Both the position numbers and the translations under genes were made by a program. Below, one piece after another: positions 52,100 to 61,657 of a stretch of DNA of 64,000 nucleotides. Origin of the DNA: Pseudomonas yamanorum (lineage in GTDB: Bacteria; Pseudomonadota; Gammaproteobacteria; Pseudomonadales; Pseudomonadaceae); assembly GCF_013386765.1 (NCBI RefSeq), contig NZ_JACARE010000018.1:461525-525524 (forward strand), given 5' to 3'. Position 1 is the stretch's first letter. Each line of letters opens with the position of its first letter. The notes beneath the pieces are model-generated. The model ran no database searches, was not told the origin of the DNA, and saw only the letters and a list, made by a program, of their open reading frames with translations.

Positions 52100-54379
52100 A
52101 TGCTCAATACGCTGCGCAAGATCGTCCAGGAAGTTAACTCCGCCAAGGATCTCAAGGCGGCGTTGGGGATTATTGTGTTGCGCGTCAAGGAAGCCATGGG
52201 CAGCCAGGTCTGCTCGGTTTACCTGCTGGACCCCGAGACCAACCGTTTTGTCCTGATGGCCACCGAGGGCTTGAACAAGCGCTCCATCGGCAAGGTCAGC
52301 ATGGCGCCCAATGAAGGTCTGGTGGGCCTGGTGGGGACGCGTGAAGAACCCCTGAACCTCGAAAACGCGGCCGACCACCCGCGTTATCGCTACTTTGCCG
52401 AAACCGGCGAAGAGCGCTACGCCTCGTTCCTCGGTGCGCCGATCATTCACCACCGCCGCGTTGTCGGCGTGTTGGTCATCCAGCAAAAAGAACGCCGCCA
52501 GTTCGACGAAGGCGAAGAAGCCTTCCTCGTGACCATGAGCGCGCAGCTCGCCGGGGTTATCGCCCACGCCGAGGCCACCGGCTCGATTCGCGGCCTGGGG
52601 CGCCAGGGCAAGGGCATCCAGGAAGCCAAGTTCGTCGGCGTACCGGGTTCGCCGGGTGCAGCCGTCGGTACCGCCGTGGTCATGCTGCCGCCGGCCGACC
52701 TGGACGTGGTGCCGGACAAGACCGTCACCGACATCGACGCTGAAATCATTCTGTTCAAGACCGCCCTCGAAGGCGTGCGCAATGACATGCGCACCCTGTC
52801 GACCAAGCTGGCCACCCAGTTGCGGCCTGAAGAGCGGGCGCTGTTCGACGTGTACCTGATGATGCTCGACGACGCGTCCCTGGGCAGCGAAGTCAAGGAC
52901 GTGATCAAGACCGGCCAGTGGGCCCAGGGCGCGCTGCGCCAGGTGGTCACCGATCACGTCAACCGTTTCGAATTGATGGACGACGCCTATCTGCGCGAAC
53001 GCGCCTCGGACGTGAAGGACCTCGGTCGCCGTCTGCTGGCCTACCTGCAGGAAGAGCGCTCGACCACGTTGGTGTACCCCGACAACACCATCCTGATCAG
53101 TGAAGAACTGACCGCCACGATGCTCGGCGAAGTGCCCGAAGGCAAACTGGTGGGACTGGTCTCAGTATTGGGTTCGGGCAACTCCCACGTCGCGATCCTG
53201 GCCCGGGCCATGGGCATTCCGACGGTGATGGGCCTGGTGGACCTGCCGTATTCCAAGGTCGACGGCATCGAAATGATCGTCGACGGCTATCACGGCGAGG
53301 TCTACACCAACCCCAGCGAAGTGCTGCGCAAGCAATACGCCGAAGTGGTGGAAGAGGAACGCCAGCTGTCCCAGGGCCTTGATGCCCTGCGGGAACTGCC
53401 GTGCGTGACCCTCGACGGCCACCGCGTACCGCTGCTGGTCAACACCGGCCTGCTGGCGGACGTGGCTCGGGCGCAACAGCGCGGCGCCGAAGGTGTAGGG
53501 CTGTACCGCACCGAAGTGCCGTTCATGATCAACCAGCGTTTTCCGAGTGAGAAGGAGCAGCTGGCGATTTATCGCGAGCAACTGTCCGCCTTCCATCCGT
53601 TACCGGTGACCATGCGCAGCCTGGACATTGGCGGCGACAAGTCACTGTCGTATTTCCCCATCAAGGAAGACAACCCCTTCCTTGGCTGGCGCGGCATTCG
53701 CGTTACCCTCGACCACCCTGAAATCTTCCTCGTCCAGACCCGCGCCATGCTCAAGGCCAGCGAAGGCCTGAACAACCTGCGCATTTTGCTGCCGATGATC
53801 TCCGGCACCCACGAGCTGGAAGAAGCCCTGCACCTGATCCACCGGGCCTGGGGCGAAGTGCGCGACGAAGGCGCCGACGTGCCGATGCCGCCGATTGGCG
53901 TGATGATCGAGATTCCGGCGGCGGTGTACCAGGCTAAAGAGCTGGCGCGGCAGGTGGACTTCCTGTCGGTGGGCTCCAACGACCTGACCCAGTACCTGCT
54001 GGCCGTGGACCGCAACAACCCGCGGGTGGCCGACCTTTACGACTACCTGCACCCGGCAGTGCTGCAAGCCTTGCAGAACGTGGTGCGCGACGCCCATGCC
54101 GAAGGCAAGCAAGTGAGTATCTGCGGCGAGATGGCCGGTGACCCGGCGGCGGCGGTGCTGTTGATGGCAATGGGCTTTGACAGCCTGTCGATGAACGCCA
54201 CCAACTTGCCGAAGGTGAAATGGATGCTGCGCCAGATCAATTTGAGCCGGGCCAAGGAGCTGCTGGCGGAGTTGATGACCATCGACAACCCGCAAGTTAT
54301 CCACAGCTCGCTGCAATTGGCGCTGAAGAACCTTGGGTTGGCGCGGATGATCAATCCGGCGTCTGCAAAAACCTTATAG
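52100..54379 (+). CDS. ptsP: Phosphoenolpyruvate-protein phosphotransferase PtsP (EI-Ntr)
   Basis: Protein of 759 aa. An N-terminal GAF domain (to about residue 165) joins the PTS Enzyme I module. The phospho-His lies in LGSGNSHVAILARAMGIPTV. The PEP-binding domain has GLYRTEVPFMINQRFPSE, SLDIGGDKSLSYF, GWRGIRVTLDHPEIF and GSNDLTQYLLAVDRNN. This is the nitrogen-related PTS that phosphorylates NPr (PtsO), affecting carbon/nitrogen balance, stress and virulence traits in pseudomonads. Confidence 0.97.
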   Translation: MLNTLRKIVQEVNSAKDLKAALGIIVLRVKEAMGSQVCSVYLLDPETNRFVLMATEGLNKRSIGKVSMAPNEGLVGLVGTREEPLNLENAADHPRYRYFAETGEERYASFLGAPIIHHRRVVGVLVIQQKERRQFDEGEEAFLVTMSAQLAGVIAHAEATGSIRGLGRQGKGIQEAKFVGVPGSPGAAVGTAVVMLPPADLDVVPDKTVTDIDAEIILFKTALEGVRNDMRTLSTKLATQLRPEERALFDVYLMMLDDASLGSEVKDVIKTGQWAQGALRQVVTDHVNRFELMDDAYLRERASDVKDLGRRLLAYLQEERSTTLVYPDNTILISEELTATMLGEVPEGKLVGLVSVLGSGNSHVAILARAMGIPTVMGLVDLPYSKVDGIEMIVDGYHGEVYTNPSEVLRKQYAEVVEEERQLSQGLDALRELPCVTLDGHRVPLLVNTGLLADVARAQQRGAEGVGLYRTEVPFMINQRFPSEKEQLAIYREQLSAFHPLPVTMRSLDIGGDKSLSYFPIKEDNPFLGWRGIRVTLDHPEIFLVQTRAMLKASEGLNNLRILLPMISGTHELEEALHLIHRAWGEVRDEGADVPMPPIGVMIEIPAAVYQAKELARQVDFLSVGSNDLTQYLLAVDRNNPRVADLYDYLHPAVLQALQNVVRDAHAEGKQVSICGEMAGDPAAAVLLMAMGFDSLSMNATNLPKVKWMLRQINLSRAKELLAELMTIDNPQVIHSSLQLALKNLGLARMINPASAKTL

Positions 54380-54392
54380 ATGGGTAACGCGT

Positions 54393-54485
54393 ACGTAGCA
54401 GCTGTCGAGCCTTGGCGAGGCTGCGTCCGCGGTGTGTCAGGCACACCGCCAACGCAGCCTCGCCAAGGCTCGACAGCTGCTACGT
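54393..54485. repeat. Inverted repeat of a third family (GTAGCAGCTGTCGAGCC)
   Basis: ACGTAGCAGCTGTCGAGCCTTGGCGAGGCTGCGT and its inverted copy ACGCAGCCTCGCCAAGGCTCGACAGCTGCTACGT flank a GTGTGTCAGGCACAC centre. It lies between convergent ptsP and NRDE genes and is unlike the GTGGGAGC elements. Confidence 0.9.
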
Positions 54486-54491
54486 GAGTAA

Positions 54492-55238
54492 TTAGACCTT
54501 CAGTTCAACCTCACCCAGCTGGCCACCATACGGTCCAAAACTGCGCTCCACCATATGCCGCCTCCCGTCGGCATTCACAATCAGCGCCGTACTCGCCCGC
54601 GTCCCATAGCTGGGGCTGGCAATGAACACACTCGACAATAAACTCTCCGTCGCCAACCCCACGCCGGTGTCCGGCAGGTCGGCAAACGGTGCGGTTTGCG
54701 GGTCGCTCAAAATCCCCAGCAAGGCCTCAGGCTGCGGATCTTCCAATAAGGTCTCCAGCGCCGCCTTGGCCTTCACCAACTTCGGCCACGGTGTATCCAG
54801 CCCTGCATTGGATAACCCATAGACCCCCGCCACCAATTGAGTCGGCGCTGAATCCTTGGCGTTGTAATGCCACAGTTCATCCCGCGTTCCGACCAACAGG
54901 TTAAACCCGGCATATTCAATTGACCTGCCGTTAACATCGGCCAAATAGTCATCAATCGGCAGCGAACCACTGAGAAAGCGCGCTACCAACTCACCCCTGG
55001 ACTTGCGCGCCGGCGGCTGGTGCGGATCCCGAATATTGGTCAGCGCCGCAAAGCGCCCATCTGCGCCAACCCCCAGCCAGGTCCCGCCCGCTTCCTGGTC
55101 GCGGCCCGCGTAAACATGAGGCACATCCAGCCATTGGGCCAACGGCAAGCTGGGCCGGGCATAAAATTCATCACGGTTGGCCGCGACGATCAGCGGCTGG
55201 GCGTGTCCCGGCCGCCAGGCGAAAACAATCAGGCACAT
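54492..55238 (-). CDS. NRDE-family protein
   Basis: Protein of 248 aa starting MCLIVFAWRPGHAQPLIVAANRDEF, the family mark in which Cys2 becomes the N terminus after Met removal, and NRDE gives the name. It further has GTWLGVGADGRFAALTNIRDPHQ and SRGELVARFL. The fold is Ntn-hydrolase-like; relatives (TANGO2) are linked to membrane or heme handling. The start 55238 makes the Cys2 placement work. Function unknown. Confidence 0.9.
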   Translation of the reverse strand: MCLIVFAWRPGHAQPLIVAANRDEFYARPSLPLAQWLDVPHVYAGRDQEAGGTWLGVGADGRFAALTNIRDPHQPPARKSRGELVARFLSGSLPIDDYLADVNGRSIEYAGFNLLVGTRDELWHYNAKDSAPTQLVAGVYGLSNAGLDTPWPKLVKAKAALETLLEDPQPEALLGILSDPQTAPFADLPDTGVGLATESLLSSVFIASPSYGTRASTALIVNADGRRHMVERSFGPYGGQLGEVELKV

Positions 55239-55327
55239 AAGGCGATCCCTTTGTGTTTTGCCCACTCTACCCATAGAACCCTGTGCTTTGCATCCGTTAA
55301 CATGCCGGTCTGTTTTCGGGGGCTGCC

Positions 55328-56110
55328 ATGGAATTTCTGCTGTATTTGCTGCTGGGTTCCTGTGCGGGCATGCTCGCGGGGCTGTTCGGCGTGGGCGGCG
55401 GCATCATTATTGTGCCGGTGCTGGTGTTCAGTTTCACCTTGCAGGGCTTTGATCCCTCGGTGCTGACCCACCTGGCTGTGGGCACGTCCCTGGCGTCTAT
55501 TATCTTCACGTCGGTGAATGCGGTGCGTGAGCATCACCGACGCGGCGCGGTGCGCTGGCCGATCTTCGTATGGATGGCCGTGGGCATCCTGCTGGGCGCA
55601 GGCGTCGGCGCGCTGACCGCCGAGGCGATCTCCGGGCCGCATCTACAGAAAATCATTGGTGTATTCGCCCTGGTGATCGCCGTGCAGATGACCCTGGAGC
55701 TCAAGCCCAAGGCCAGCCGCCAGGTGCCGGGCAAGCTGGGCCTGACGTTGGCGGGCGGGGTGATTGGCTGGTCGTCGGCGATTTTCGGTACGGGTGGCGG
55801 TTCGTTGACCGTGCCGTTCCTGACCTGGCGCAGCGTGCCGATGCAGCAGGCGGTGGCCACTTCATCGGCCTGCGGCTTGCCGATTGCCCTGGCCAGTGCG
55901 TTAAGTTTCATGATTCTGGGCTGGCATGATCCGCTGCTGCCCGATCATAGTCTCGGCTTTGTGTATTTGCCGGCGCTGCTGGGCATTGCCCTGACCAGCA
56001 TGGTGGCCGCCCGTTTCGGCGCGCGCCTGGCGCACCGGTTGTCGCCGCGCTTGCTCAAGCGGCTGTTCGCCGGGCTGCTGTTTTGCGTAGGGCTGAATTT
56101 TTTGCTGTAA
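55328..56110 (+). CDS. TauE/SafE-family membrane transporter
   Basis: Protein of 260 aa with about eight membrane helices. It begins LLYLLLGSCAGMLAGLFGVGGGIIIVPVL with the family G-G-x-G-G loop, and a second copy GVIGWSSAIFGTGGGSLTVPFLTW. Members export sulfite/sulfoacetate or take up organosulfonates; substrate here is open. Given a sulfonate cluster elsewhere in the window the idea is attractive, but they are 40 kb apart. Confidence 0.88.
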   Translation: MEFLLYLLLGSCAGMLAGLFGVGGGIIIVPVLVFSFTLQGFDPSVLTHLAVGTSLASIIFTSVNAVREHHRRGAVRWPIFVWMAVGILLGAGVGALTAEAISGPHLQKIIGVFALVIAVQMTLELKPKASRQVPGKLGLTLAGGVIGWSSAIFGTGGGSLTVPFLTWRSVPMQQAVATSSACGLPIALASALSFMILGWHDPLLPDHSLGFVYLPALLGIALTSMVAARFGARLAHRLSPRLLKRLFAGLLFCVGLNFLL

Positions 56111-56176
56111 CGCAGGCTTAATCGCGCACCGGCATGGTCCGATGCGCCATGACTATTGATTTAACGAGGAGTCGCA

Positions 56177-56989
56177 ATGCTGCCTTACCCGCAGATCAAC
56201 CCGGTGGCCGTGGCCATCGGTCCGCTGCAAATCCACTGGTACGGGTTGATGTACCTGATCGGCATCGGCGGTGCCTGGCTGCTGGCTTCCCGGCGCCTGA
56301 ACCGTTTCGACCCGACCTGGACCAAGGAGAAGCTCTCCGACATGGTGTTCTGGATGTCGATGGGGGTCATCGTCGGCGGACGCCTGGGGTATGTGCTGTT
56401 CTACGACCTGCCAGCCTACATCGCCAACCCGACGCTGATCTTCGAGGTGTGGAAGGGCGGCATGGCGTTCCACGGCGGGTTTGTGGGCGTGATGATCGCC
56501 GCCTGGTGGTTTGGCCGGCGTAACGGCAAGTCGTTCTTCCAGCTGATGGACTTCGTCGCCCCGTTCGTGCCGATTGGCCTGGGTGCCGGGCGTATCGGCA
56601 ACTTCATCAACGCCGAATTGTGGGGCAAGCCGAGCGATGTGCCGTGGGCCATGGTGTTCCCGCCGTTCAGCGACCCGGCGCAGTTGCCGCGGCACCCGTC
56701 GCAGCTCTACCAGTTCGCCCTGGAAGGGGTGGCGCTGTTCCTGATCCTTTATATCTTCTCGCGCAAGCCACGCCCAACCATGGCCGTGTCGGGCATGTTC
56801 GCGTTGTTCTACGGGATCTTCCGCTTTATCGTCGAGTTCGTCCGGGTCCCGGATGCGCAGTTGGGCTACCTGGCGTGGGGCTGGGTGACCATGGGTCAGA
56901 TTCTCAGCCTGCCGATGATCATCGCCGGCCTGGGCCTGCTGTGGTGGGCTTACAATCGCCCCCAAGGCATCAAGAACACCGCGCTTTAA
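56177..56989 (+). CDS. lgt: Prolipoprotein diacylglyceryl transferase
   Basis: Inner-membrane enzyme of 270 aa. It has WYGLMYLIGIGGAWLL, GGRLGYVLFY, GGMAFHGGFVGV, the Lgt signature GRIGNFINAELWG, and RHPSQLYQFALEG. It transfers diacylglycerol to the lipobox Cys of prolipoproteins. AGGAG precedes 56177. thyA follows after 51 bp, the widespread lgt-thyA pairing. Confidence 0.97.
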   Translation: MLPYPQINPVAVAIGPLQIHWYGLMYLIGIGGAWLLASRRLNRFDPTWTKEKLSDMVFWMSMGVIVGGRLGYVLFYDLPAYIANPTLIFEVWKGGMAFHGGFVGVMIAAWWFGRRNGKSFFQLMDFVAPFVPIGLGAGRIGNFINAELWGKPSDVPWAMVFPPFSDPAQLPRHPSQLYQFALEGVALFLILYIFSRKPRPTMAVSGMFALFYGIFRFIVEFVRVPDAQLGYLAWGWVTMGQILSLPMIIAGLGLLWWAYNRPQGIKNTAL

Positions 56990-57040
56990 ATTCGAACGCC
57001 GGGGCCCGAGGGTCCCGGCTTCAACGATACAGGTATACAC

Positions 57041-57874
57041 ATGAAGCAATATCTCGAACTACTGAACGATGTCGTGACCAATGGCCTGACCAAGGGCGAC
57101 CGCACCGGCACCGGCACCAAGGCCGTGTTTGCCCGTCAGTTTCGGCATAGCTTGGCCGACGGCTTCCCGCTGCTGACCACCAAGAAGCTTCACTTCAAAA
57201 GCATCGCCAACGAATTGATCTGGATGTTGAGCGGCAACACCAACATCAAGTGGCTGAATGAAAACGGCGTAAAGATCTGGGACGAATGGGCCACCGAAGA
57301 CGGCGACCTGGGCCCGGTGTACGGCGAGCAGTGGACCGCCTGGCCAACCAAGGACGGCGGCAAGATCAACCAGATCGACTACATGGTCGAGACGTTGAAG
57401 ACCAACCCCAACAGCCGCCGCATCCTGTTCCACGGCTGGAACGTCGAGTACCTGCCGGACGAGACCAAGAGCCCTCAGCAGAACGCCCGCGACGGCAAGC
57501 AGGCCCTGCCGCCGTGCCACCTGCTGTACCAGGCGTTTGTGCATGACGGTCACCTGTCGATGCAGTTGTATATCCGCAGCTCCGACGTATTCCTCGGCCT
57601 GCCGTACAACACCGCGGCCCTGGCGTTGCTCACCCATATGCTGGCCCAGCAGTGCGACCTGATCCCTCACGAGATCATCGTCACCACGGGCGACACCCAT
57701 GCGTACAGCAACCATATGGAACAGATCCAGACCCAGCTGGCGCGCACGCCGAAGAAGCTGCCGGAACTGGTGATCAAGCGCAAACCCGAGTCGATCTACG
57801 ATTACAAATTCGAAGACTTTGAAATCGTGGGCTACGACGCCGACCCGAGCATCAAGGCTGATGTAGCGATCTGA
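57041..57874 (+). CDS. thyA: Thymidylate synthase
   Basis: Protein of 277 aa. Conserved ThyA regions: MKQYLELLNDVVTNG, RTGTGTKAVFARQFRH, the catalytic Cys in LPPCHLLYQAFVHDG, QLYIRSSDVFLGLPYN and DTHAYSNHMEQ. It methylates dUMP to dTMP with methylenetetrahydrofolate. Complete, with a small family insertion (KSPQQNARDGKQ) not in the shortest ThyA proteins. Confidence 0.97.
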   Translation: MKQYLELLNDVVTNGLTKGDRTGTGTKAVFARQFRHSLADGFPLLTTKKLHFKSIANELIWMLSGNTNIKWLNENGVKIWDEWATEDGDLGPVYGEQWTAWPTKDGGKINQIDYMVETLKTNPNSRRILFHGWNVEYLPDETKSPQQNARDGKQALPPCHLLYQAFVHDGHLSMQLYIRSSDVFLGLPYNTAALALLTHMLAQQCDLIPHEIIVTTGDTHAYSNHMEQIQTQLARTPKKLPELVIKRKPESIYDYKFEDFEIVGYDADPSIKADVAI

Positions 57875-57889
57875 GACCGCAGTGTCTGC

Positions 57890-57957
57890 ATCGCAGGCAA
57901 GCCCGCTCCCACAGTTGAAATGCATTCCCCTGTGGGAGCGGGCTTGCCCGCGATGGC
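57890..57957. repeat. REP/REPIN palindrome
   Basis: TGCATCGCAGGCAAGCCCGCTCCCACA and inverted TGTGGGAGCGGGCTTGCCCGCGATGGC around a short GAAATGCATTCC centre, between convergent thyA and cadR. One arm reads GCAGGC, the other GCGGGC. Confidence 0.88.
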
Positions 57958-57967
57958 GCCACGCTTC

Positions 57968-58417
57968 TCAATGGCCGTGGCTCCTGCCCACATGCGAGGG
58001 CTCAGCCTCGCTGGCCGCGACACTCCCGCTGACTTCCAGCCGCTGCAAAATCCCGCACTGATCCAGATCCGGCCCGCCGCCACAGCGTTGGCGCAGGTCG
58101 AGCAACTGTTCCTGCAATGCCAGCAGCCCGTCGATCCGCGCCTTGACGTGGTGAATGTGCTCGTCGATCAATGCGTTCACGCTTTCGCACTGGTCCTGAG
58201 GGCTGTCCCGCAGGCCCAGCAGGCTGCGAATCTCCTCAAGCGTCATGTCCAGACTGCGGCAATTGCGGATAAACACCAGCCGTTCGGTGTGCGCCTGGGT
58301 GTACAGCCGGTAATTACCGTCACTGCGCGCAGGCGGCGGCAGCAGTCCTTCCTTCTCGTAATAACGGATGGTTTCCACCTGGCAATCCGTCAATTTTGCC
58401 AATTCGCCGATCTTCAT
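57968..58417 (-). CDS. cadR: MerR-family cadmium-responsive regulator
   Basis: Protein of 149 aa. The MerR helix-turn-helix is MKIGELAKLTDCQVETIRYYEKEGLL, then a dimer helix and Cys77, Cys112 and about Cys121, the residues that bind Cd/Zn/Pb in CadR/PbrR proteins. The His-rich tail (HVGRSHGH) is typical of Pseudomonas CadR. Start 58417 gives the MKIGELA start; a longer frame to 58477 overlaps the operator. It controls the divergent cadA through the promoter at 58441-58471. Confidence 0.94.
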   Translation of the reverse strand: MKIGELAKLTDCQVETIRYYEKEGLLPPPARSDGNYRLYTQAHTERLVFIRNCRSLDMTLEEIRSLLGLRDSPQDQCESVNALIDEHIHHVKARIDGLLALQEQLLDLRQRCGGGPDLDQCGILQRLEVSGSVAASEAEPSHVGRSHGH

Positions 58418-58440
58418 CGCAGCAATCTCCAAAAGGGTGC

Positions 58441-58471
58441 TTGACCCTATAGTGGCTACAGGGTCTTTACT
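58441..58471 (+). promoter_or_regulatory. cadA promoter and CadR operator
   Basis: TTGACC (-35 like), a 19-20 bp spacer and a weak -10 (TTTACT or close) frame a dyad ACCCTATAG-TGGC-TACAGGGT. The overlong spacer with an embedded inverted repeat is the hallmark of MerR-type control, where the regulator untwists DNA on metal binding. It lies between divergent cadR and cadA. Confidence 0.88.
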
Positions 58472-58502
58472 TGGCAACAGGCACCTTTACGGACGCGACA
58501 GA

Positions 58503-60773
58503 ATGAGCGACTCCATCCACACCCCGCACAAGCACGACCATGATCATGACCACGCGCACGATCATGGCCCCAAGCTGCAACCTGTGCAGAAGCACGACCA
58601 TGGCAGCCATGGTGATTCCTGCTGTTCCAGCAAGGCCGCGCCTGCGCTGGTGAAGCTGACCGAAGCCCCGACAGCGGGCTCGCGGCTGAGCACCTTCCGC
58701 ATCGAAGCCATGGACTGCCCCACCGAACAGACGCTGATCCAGAACAAACTGGGCAAGCTCGCCGGCGTGCAGCAGCTGGAATTCAACCTGATTAACCGCA
58801 TCCTCGGCGTGACCCACGACCTGCCGACTACTGCGCCGATTGTCGAGGCCATCAAGTCCCTGGGCATGCAGGCAGACCCCATCGAAGAAGGCGTGGCCCC
58901 GGCCGCACCGCCTGCGAAGAAACACTGGTGGCCGCTGGCTGTGTCCGGTGTCGGTGCCTTGGGCGCCGAAGTGCTGCACTTCACCAACGCCGCCCCGACG
59001 TGGGTGATTGCCCTGGTCGCATTGATCTCGATCTTCAGCGGCGGCCTCACTACCTATAAAAAGGGCTGGATCGCCCTGAAGAACCTCAACCTGAACATCA
59101 ACGCCCTGATGAGCATCGCCGTGACCGGTGCGATCCTTATTGGCCAGTGGCCGGAAGCGGCGATGGTGATGTTCCTGTTCACCGTGGCCGAACTGATTGA
59201 GGCCAAATCCCTCGACCGCGCGCGCAATGCCATCAGCGGCTTGATGCAGATGACGCCGGAGCAGGCCACTGTGCGTCAGGCTGACGGCAGTTGGGTTGAA
59301 CAAGACGTCAAAGTCATCGAACTGGGCGCCATCGTGCGGGTTCGTCCCGGCGAGCGTATTGGCCTGGATGGCGTAGTCACCTCCGGCCAGTCCGCCATCG
59401 ACCAGGCGCCGATCACCGGCGAAAGCCTGCCGATTGAAAAGACCGTGGGCGACAAAGTCTTCGCGGGCACCATCAACCAGGCCGGTTCCCTGGAGTACAA
59501 AGTCACCGCCGCCGCCAACAACTCCACCCTGGCGCGGATCATCCACGCCGTGGAACAGGCCCAGGGCGCCCGCGCGCCGACGCAGCGGTTTGTCGACAGC
59601 TTCTCGAAAATCTACACCCCTGCAGTGTTCCTCTTTGCCTTGGGTGTGGCCCTGATTCCGCCACTGTTCATGGGCGGCGTCTGGTTCGACTGGATCTATC
59701 GCGCACTGGTGTTACTGGTGGTCGCGTGCCCTTGTGCGCTGGTGATTTCCACTCCGGTGACCATCGTGAGTGGCCTGGCTGCCGCGGCGCGCAAAGGCAT
59801 CCTGATCAAAGGCGGCGTGTACCTGGAGGGTGGTTACAAGCTCGACTACCTGGCCCTCGACAAGACCGGCACCATCACCCACGGCAAGCCGGTGCAAACC
59901 GATTACCTGGCGCTGTTCCCGAACATGCAAGACAGTGCGCCGGCCCTGGCCGCCAGCCTGGCCGGGCGTTCCGATCACCCGGTGTCCCTGGCGATCGCCA
60001 ACGCGGCTGTGGATAAGAATCTCAGCGTGCACACTGTGGATAACTTCGAGGCCCTGACCGGTCGCGGTGTGAAGGGCGAGATCAACGGCGAAGTCTATTA
60101 CCTGGGCAACCACCGTCTGGTGGAAGAGCTGAACCTGTGCTCGCCGGCCCTGGAGAAGAAGCTCTTCGCCCTGGAAAAACAAGGCAAGTCCGTGGTCCTG
60201 TTGCTGGACAAGTCCGGCCCGCTGGCGCTGTTCGCCGTGGCCGACACCGTGAAGGACACCAGTCGCGAAGCCATCCAGCAGTTGCATGACCTGGGCATCA
60301 AGACCCTGATGCTTACCGGCGACAACACCCACACCGCCAAGGCGATCGCCGATCAGGTCGGCATCGACCAGGCCCAGGGCGACCTGTTGCCCACCGATAA
60401 ACTGCAAGCCATCGAAGCGCTCTACGCCAAGGGCCACCGGGTCGGCATGGTCGGTGACGGCATCAACGACGCCCCGGCGCTGGCCCGTTCCGAGATCGGT
60501 TTTGCCATGGCGGCCGCCGGTACCGACACCGCCATCGAGACCGCCGACGTGGCGCTGATGGACGATGACCTGCGCAAGATTCCGGCATTCATTCGGCTGT
60601 CGCGGCAAACGTCGAGTATCCTCAAGCAGAACATCGCCCTGGCCCTGGTGATCAAGGCGATCTTCCTGGCGGTGACCTTCCTCGGAATGGCCACCATGTG
60701 GATGGCGGTGTTCGCCGACATGGGCGTGAGCCTGCTGGTGGTGTTCAATGGTCTGCGCCTGTTGCGCAAATAG
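58503..60773 (+). CDS. cadA: Cadmium/zinc-exporting P1B-type ATPase
   Basis: Protein of 756 aa. The N terminus is a His-rich metal tail (HKHDHDHDHAHDHG, then KHDHGSHGDSCCSS) followed by an HMA-like domain with MDCPTEQ. The membrane core shows the metal-site CPC (VVACPCALVIS), DKTGTITHGKP (phospho-Asp), TGDNTHTAKAIA and VGDGINDAPAL, typical of Zn/Cd/Pb P-type ATPases. It pumps divalent cations out of the cytoplasm. Start 58503 (MSDSIHTPHK) fits. Regulated by CadR. Confidence 0.96.
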   Translation: MSDSIHTPHKHDHDHDHAHDHGPKLQPVQKHDHGSHGDSCCSSKAAPALVKLTEAPTAGSRLSTFRIEAMDCPTEQTLIQNKLGKLAGVQQLEFNLINRILGVTHDLPTTAPIVEAIKSLGMQADPIEEGVAPAAPPAKKHWWPLAVSGVGALGAEVLHFTNAAPTWVIALVALISIFSGGLTTYKKGWIALKNLNLNINALMSIAVTGAILIGQWPEAAMVMFLFTVAELIEAKSLDRARNAISGLMQMTPEQATVRQADGSWVEQDVKVIELGAIVRVRPGERIGLDGVVTSGQSAIDQAPITGESLPIEKTVGDKVFAGTINQAGSLEYKVTAAANNSTLARIIHAVEQAQGARAPTQRFVDSFSKIYTPAVFLFALGVALIPPLFMGGVWFDWIYRALVLLVVACPCALVISTPVTIVSGLAAAARKGILIKGGVYLEGGYKLDYLALDKTGTITHGKPVQTDYLALFPNMQDSAPALAASLAGRSDHPVSLAIANAAVDKNLSVHTVDNFEALTGRGVKGEINGEVYYLGNHRLVEELNLCSPALEKKLFALEKQGKSVVLLLDKSGPLALFAVADTVKDTSREAIQQLHDLGIKTLMLTGDNTHTAKAIADQVGIDQAQGDLLPTDKLQAIEALYAKGHRVGMVGDGINDAPALARSEIGFAMAAAGTDTAIETADVALMDDDLRKIPAFIRLSRQTSSILKQNIALALVIKAIFLAVTFLGMATMWMAVFADMGVSLLVVFNGLRLLRK

Positions 60774-60789
60774 TCGATGAGAGGATGGT

Positions 60790-61653
60790 GTGCTGAGTGC
60801 CGAGCTGAAGGCGTTTTACATGGTCGCCCGCCTGGGCAGTATTACCCAGGCGGCGAAAAAGCTCGGGCTGAGCCAGCCCACGGTGACCACCCAGATTCGT
60901 CACCTGGAAAGCCAGTACTCGGTAGAGTTGTTCTACCGCGGCGGGCGCCGCCTCACCGTCAGCGACGAAGGCGCGCGGCTGTTGCCGATGGTCAAGGCGC
61001 TGTTGCAGCAGGAAGCGGATATCGAGTTTTTCCTGCGCAACAGTGGCCAGGTGCAAGGCGCGTTGAGGATTGCCGCGACGGCGCCGTATTACATCCTCGA
61101 CCTGGTCAAAACCTTCCGCGAGCGGCTGCCGCAGGTCGAGGTTTCGGTGGAAATCGGCAACTCCCAGCAAGTGCTGGAAGCGCTGGATGATTACCGCGTC
61201 GACGTCGCCGCCTCATCCCAGTTGCTTGAAGACCCGCGCCTGATTCGCCGGGTGCTGGGCATGGACCCGCTGGTGCTGGCGGTGCATCGCAACCATCCTC
61301 TGGCGGTGCTCGACCATGTACCGCTGACCGCGCTGGCCGGGCACACCTTGCTGATGCGCGAACCGGGCTCCACCACCCGCCGATTGACCGAAGAAATGCT
61401 GCAGGGTGCCGGCGTGAATTACGGGCCGCTGCTGGAGATCGGCAGCCGGGAATCGATCCGTGAGGCGGTGCTGCGCAATATCGGCATCAGCATCATTGCC
61501 CGTCAGGAAGTGCCCCACGACCCGCAATTGCGTGTGCTGACCATCGAGAATGCCCCGCAGATTCCTGAGTACTTGTACTGCCTCAAAGAGAGAAAGAGTG
61601 CGCGGTTGCCGGCGGCGTTTCTGGGGTTGGCGCAGGAAATGTCGCCGATCTGA
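60790..61653 (+). CDS. LysR-family transcriptional regulator
   Basis: Protein of 287 aa. N-terminal helix-turn-helix GSITQAAKKLGLSQPTVTTQIRHLE, then the LysR substrate-binding domain (ALRIAATAPYYILDLVKTF, GHTLLMREPGSTTRR, GNIGISIIARQEVP-like end). The start codon is GTG at 60790, 17 bp after cadA, with GAGAGGATG ahead. It lies upstream of an importer like those for 2-aminoethylphosphonate. A role controlling that importer is a guess based on position and on the palindrome at 61851-61873. Confidence 0.88.
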   Translation: MLSAELKAFYMVARLGSITQAAKKLGLSQPTVTTQIRHLESQYSVELFYRGGRRLTVSDEGARLLPMVKALLQQEADIEFFLRNSGQVQGALRIAATAPYYILDLVKTFRERLPQVEVSVEIGNSQQVLEALDDYRVDVAASSQLLEDPRLIRRVLGMDPLVLAVHRNHPLAVLDHVPLTALAGHTLLMREPGSTTRRLTEEMLQGAGVNYGPLLEIGSRESIREAVLRNIGISIIARQEVPHDPQLRVLTIENAPQIPEYLYCLKERKSARLPAAFLGLAQEMSPI

Positions 61654-61657
61654 AGGC

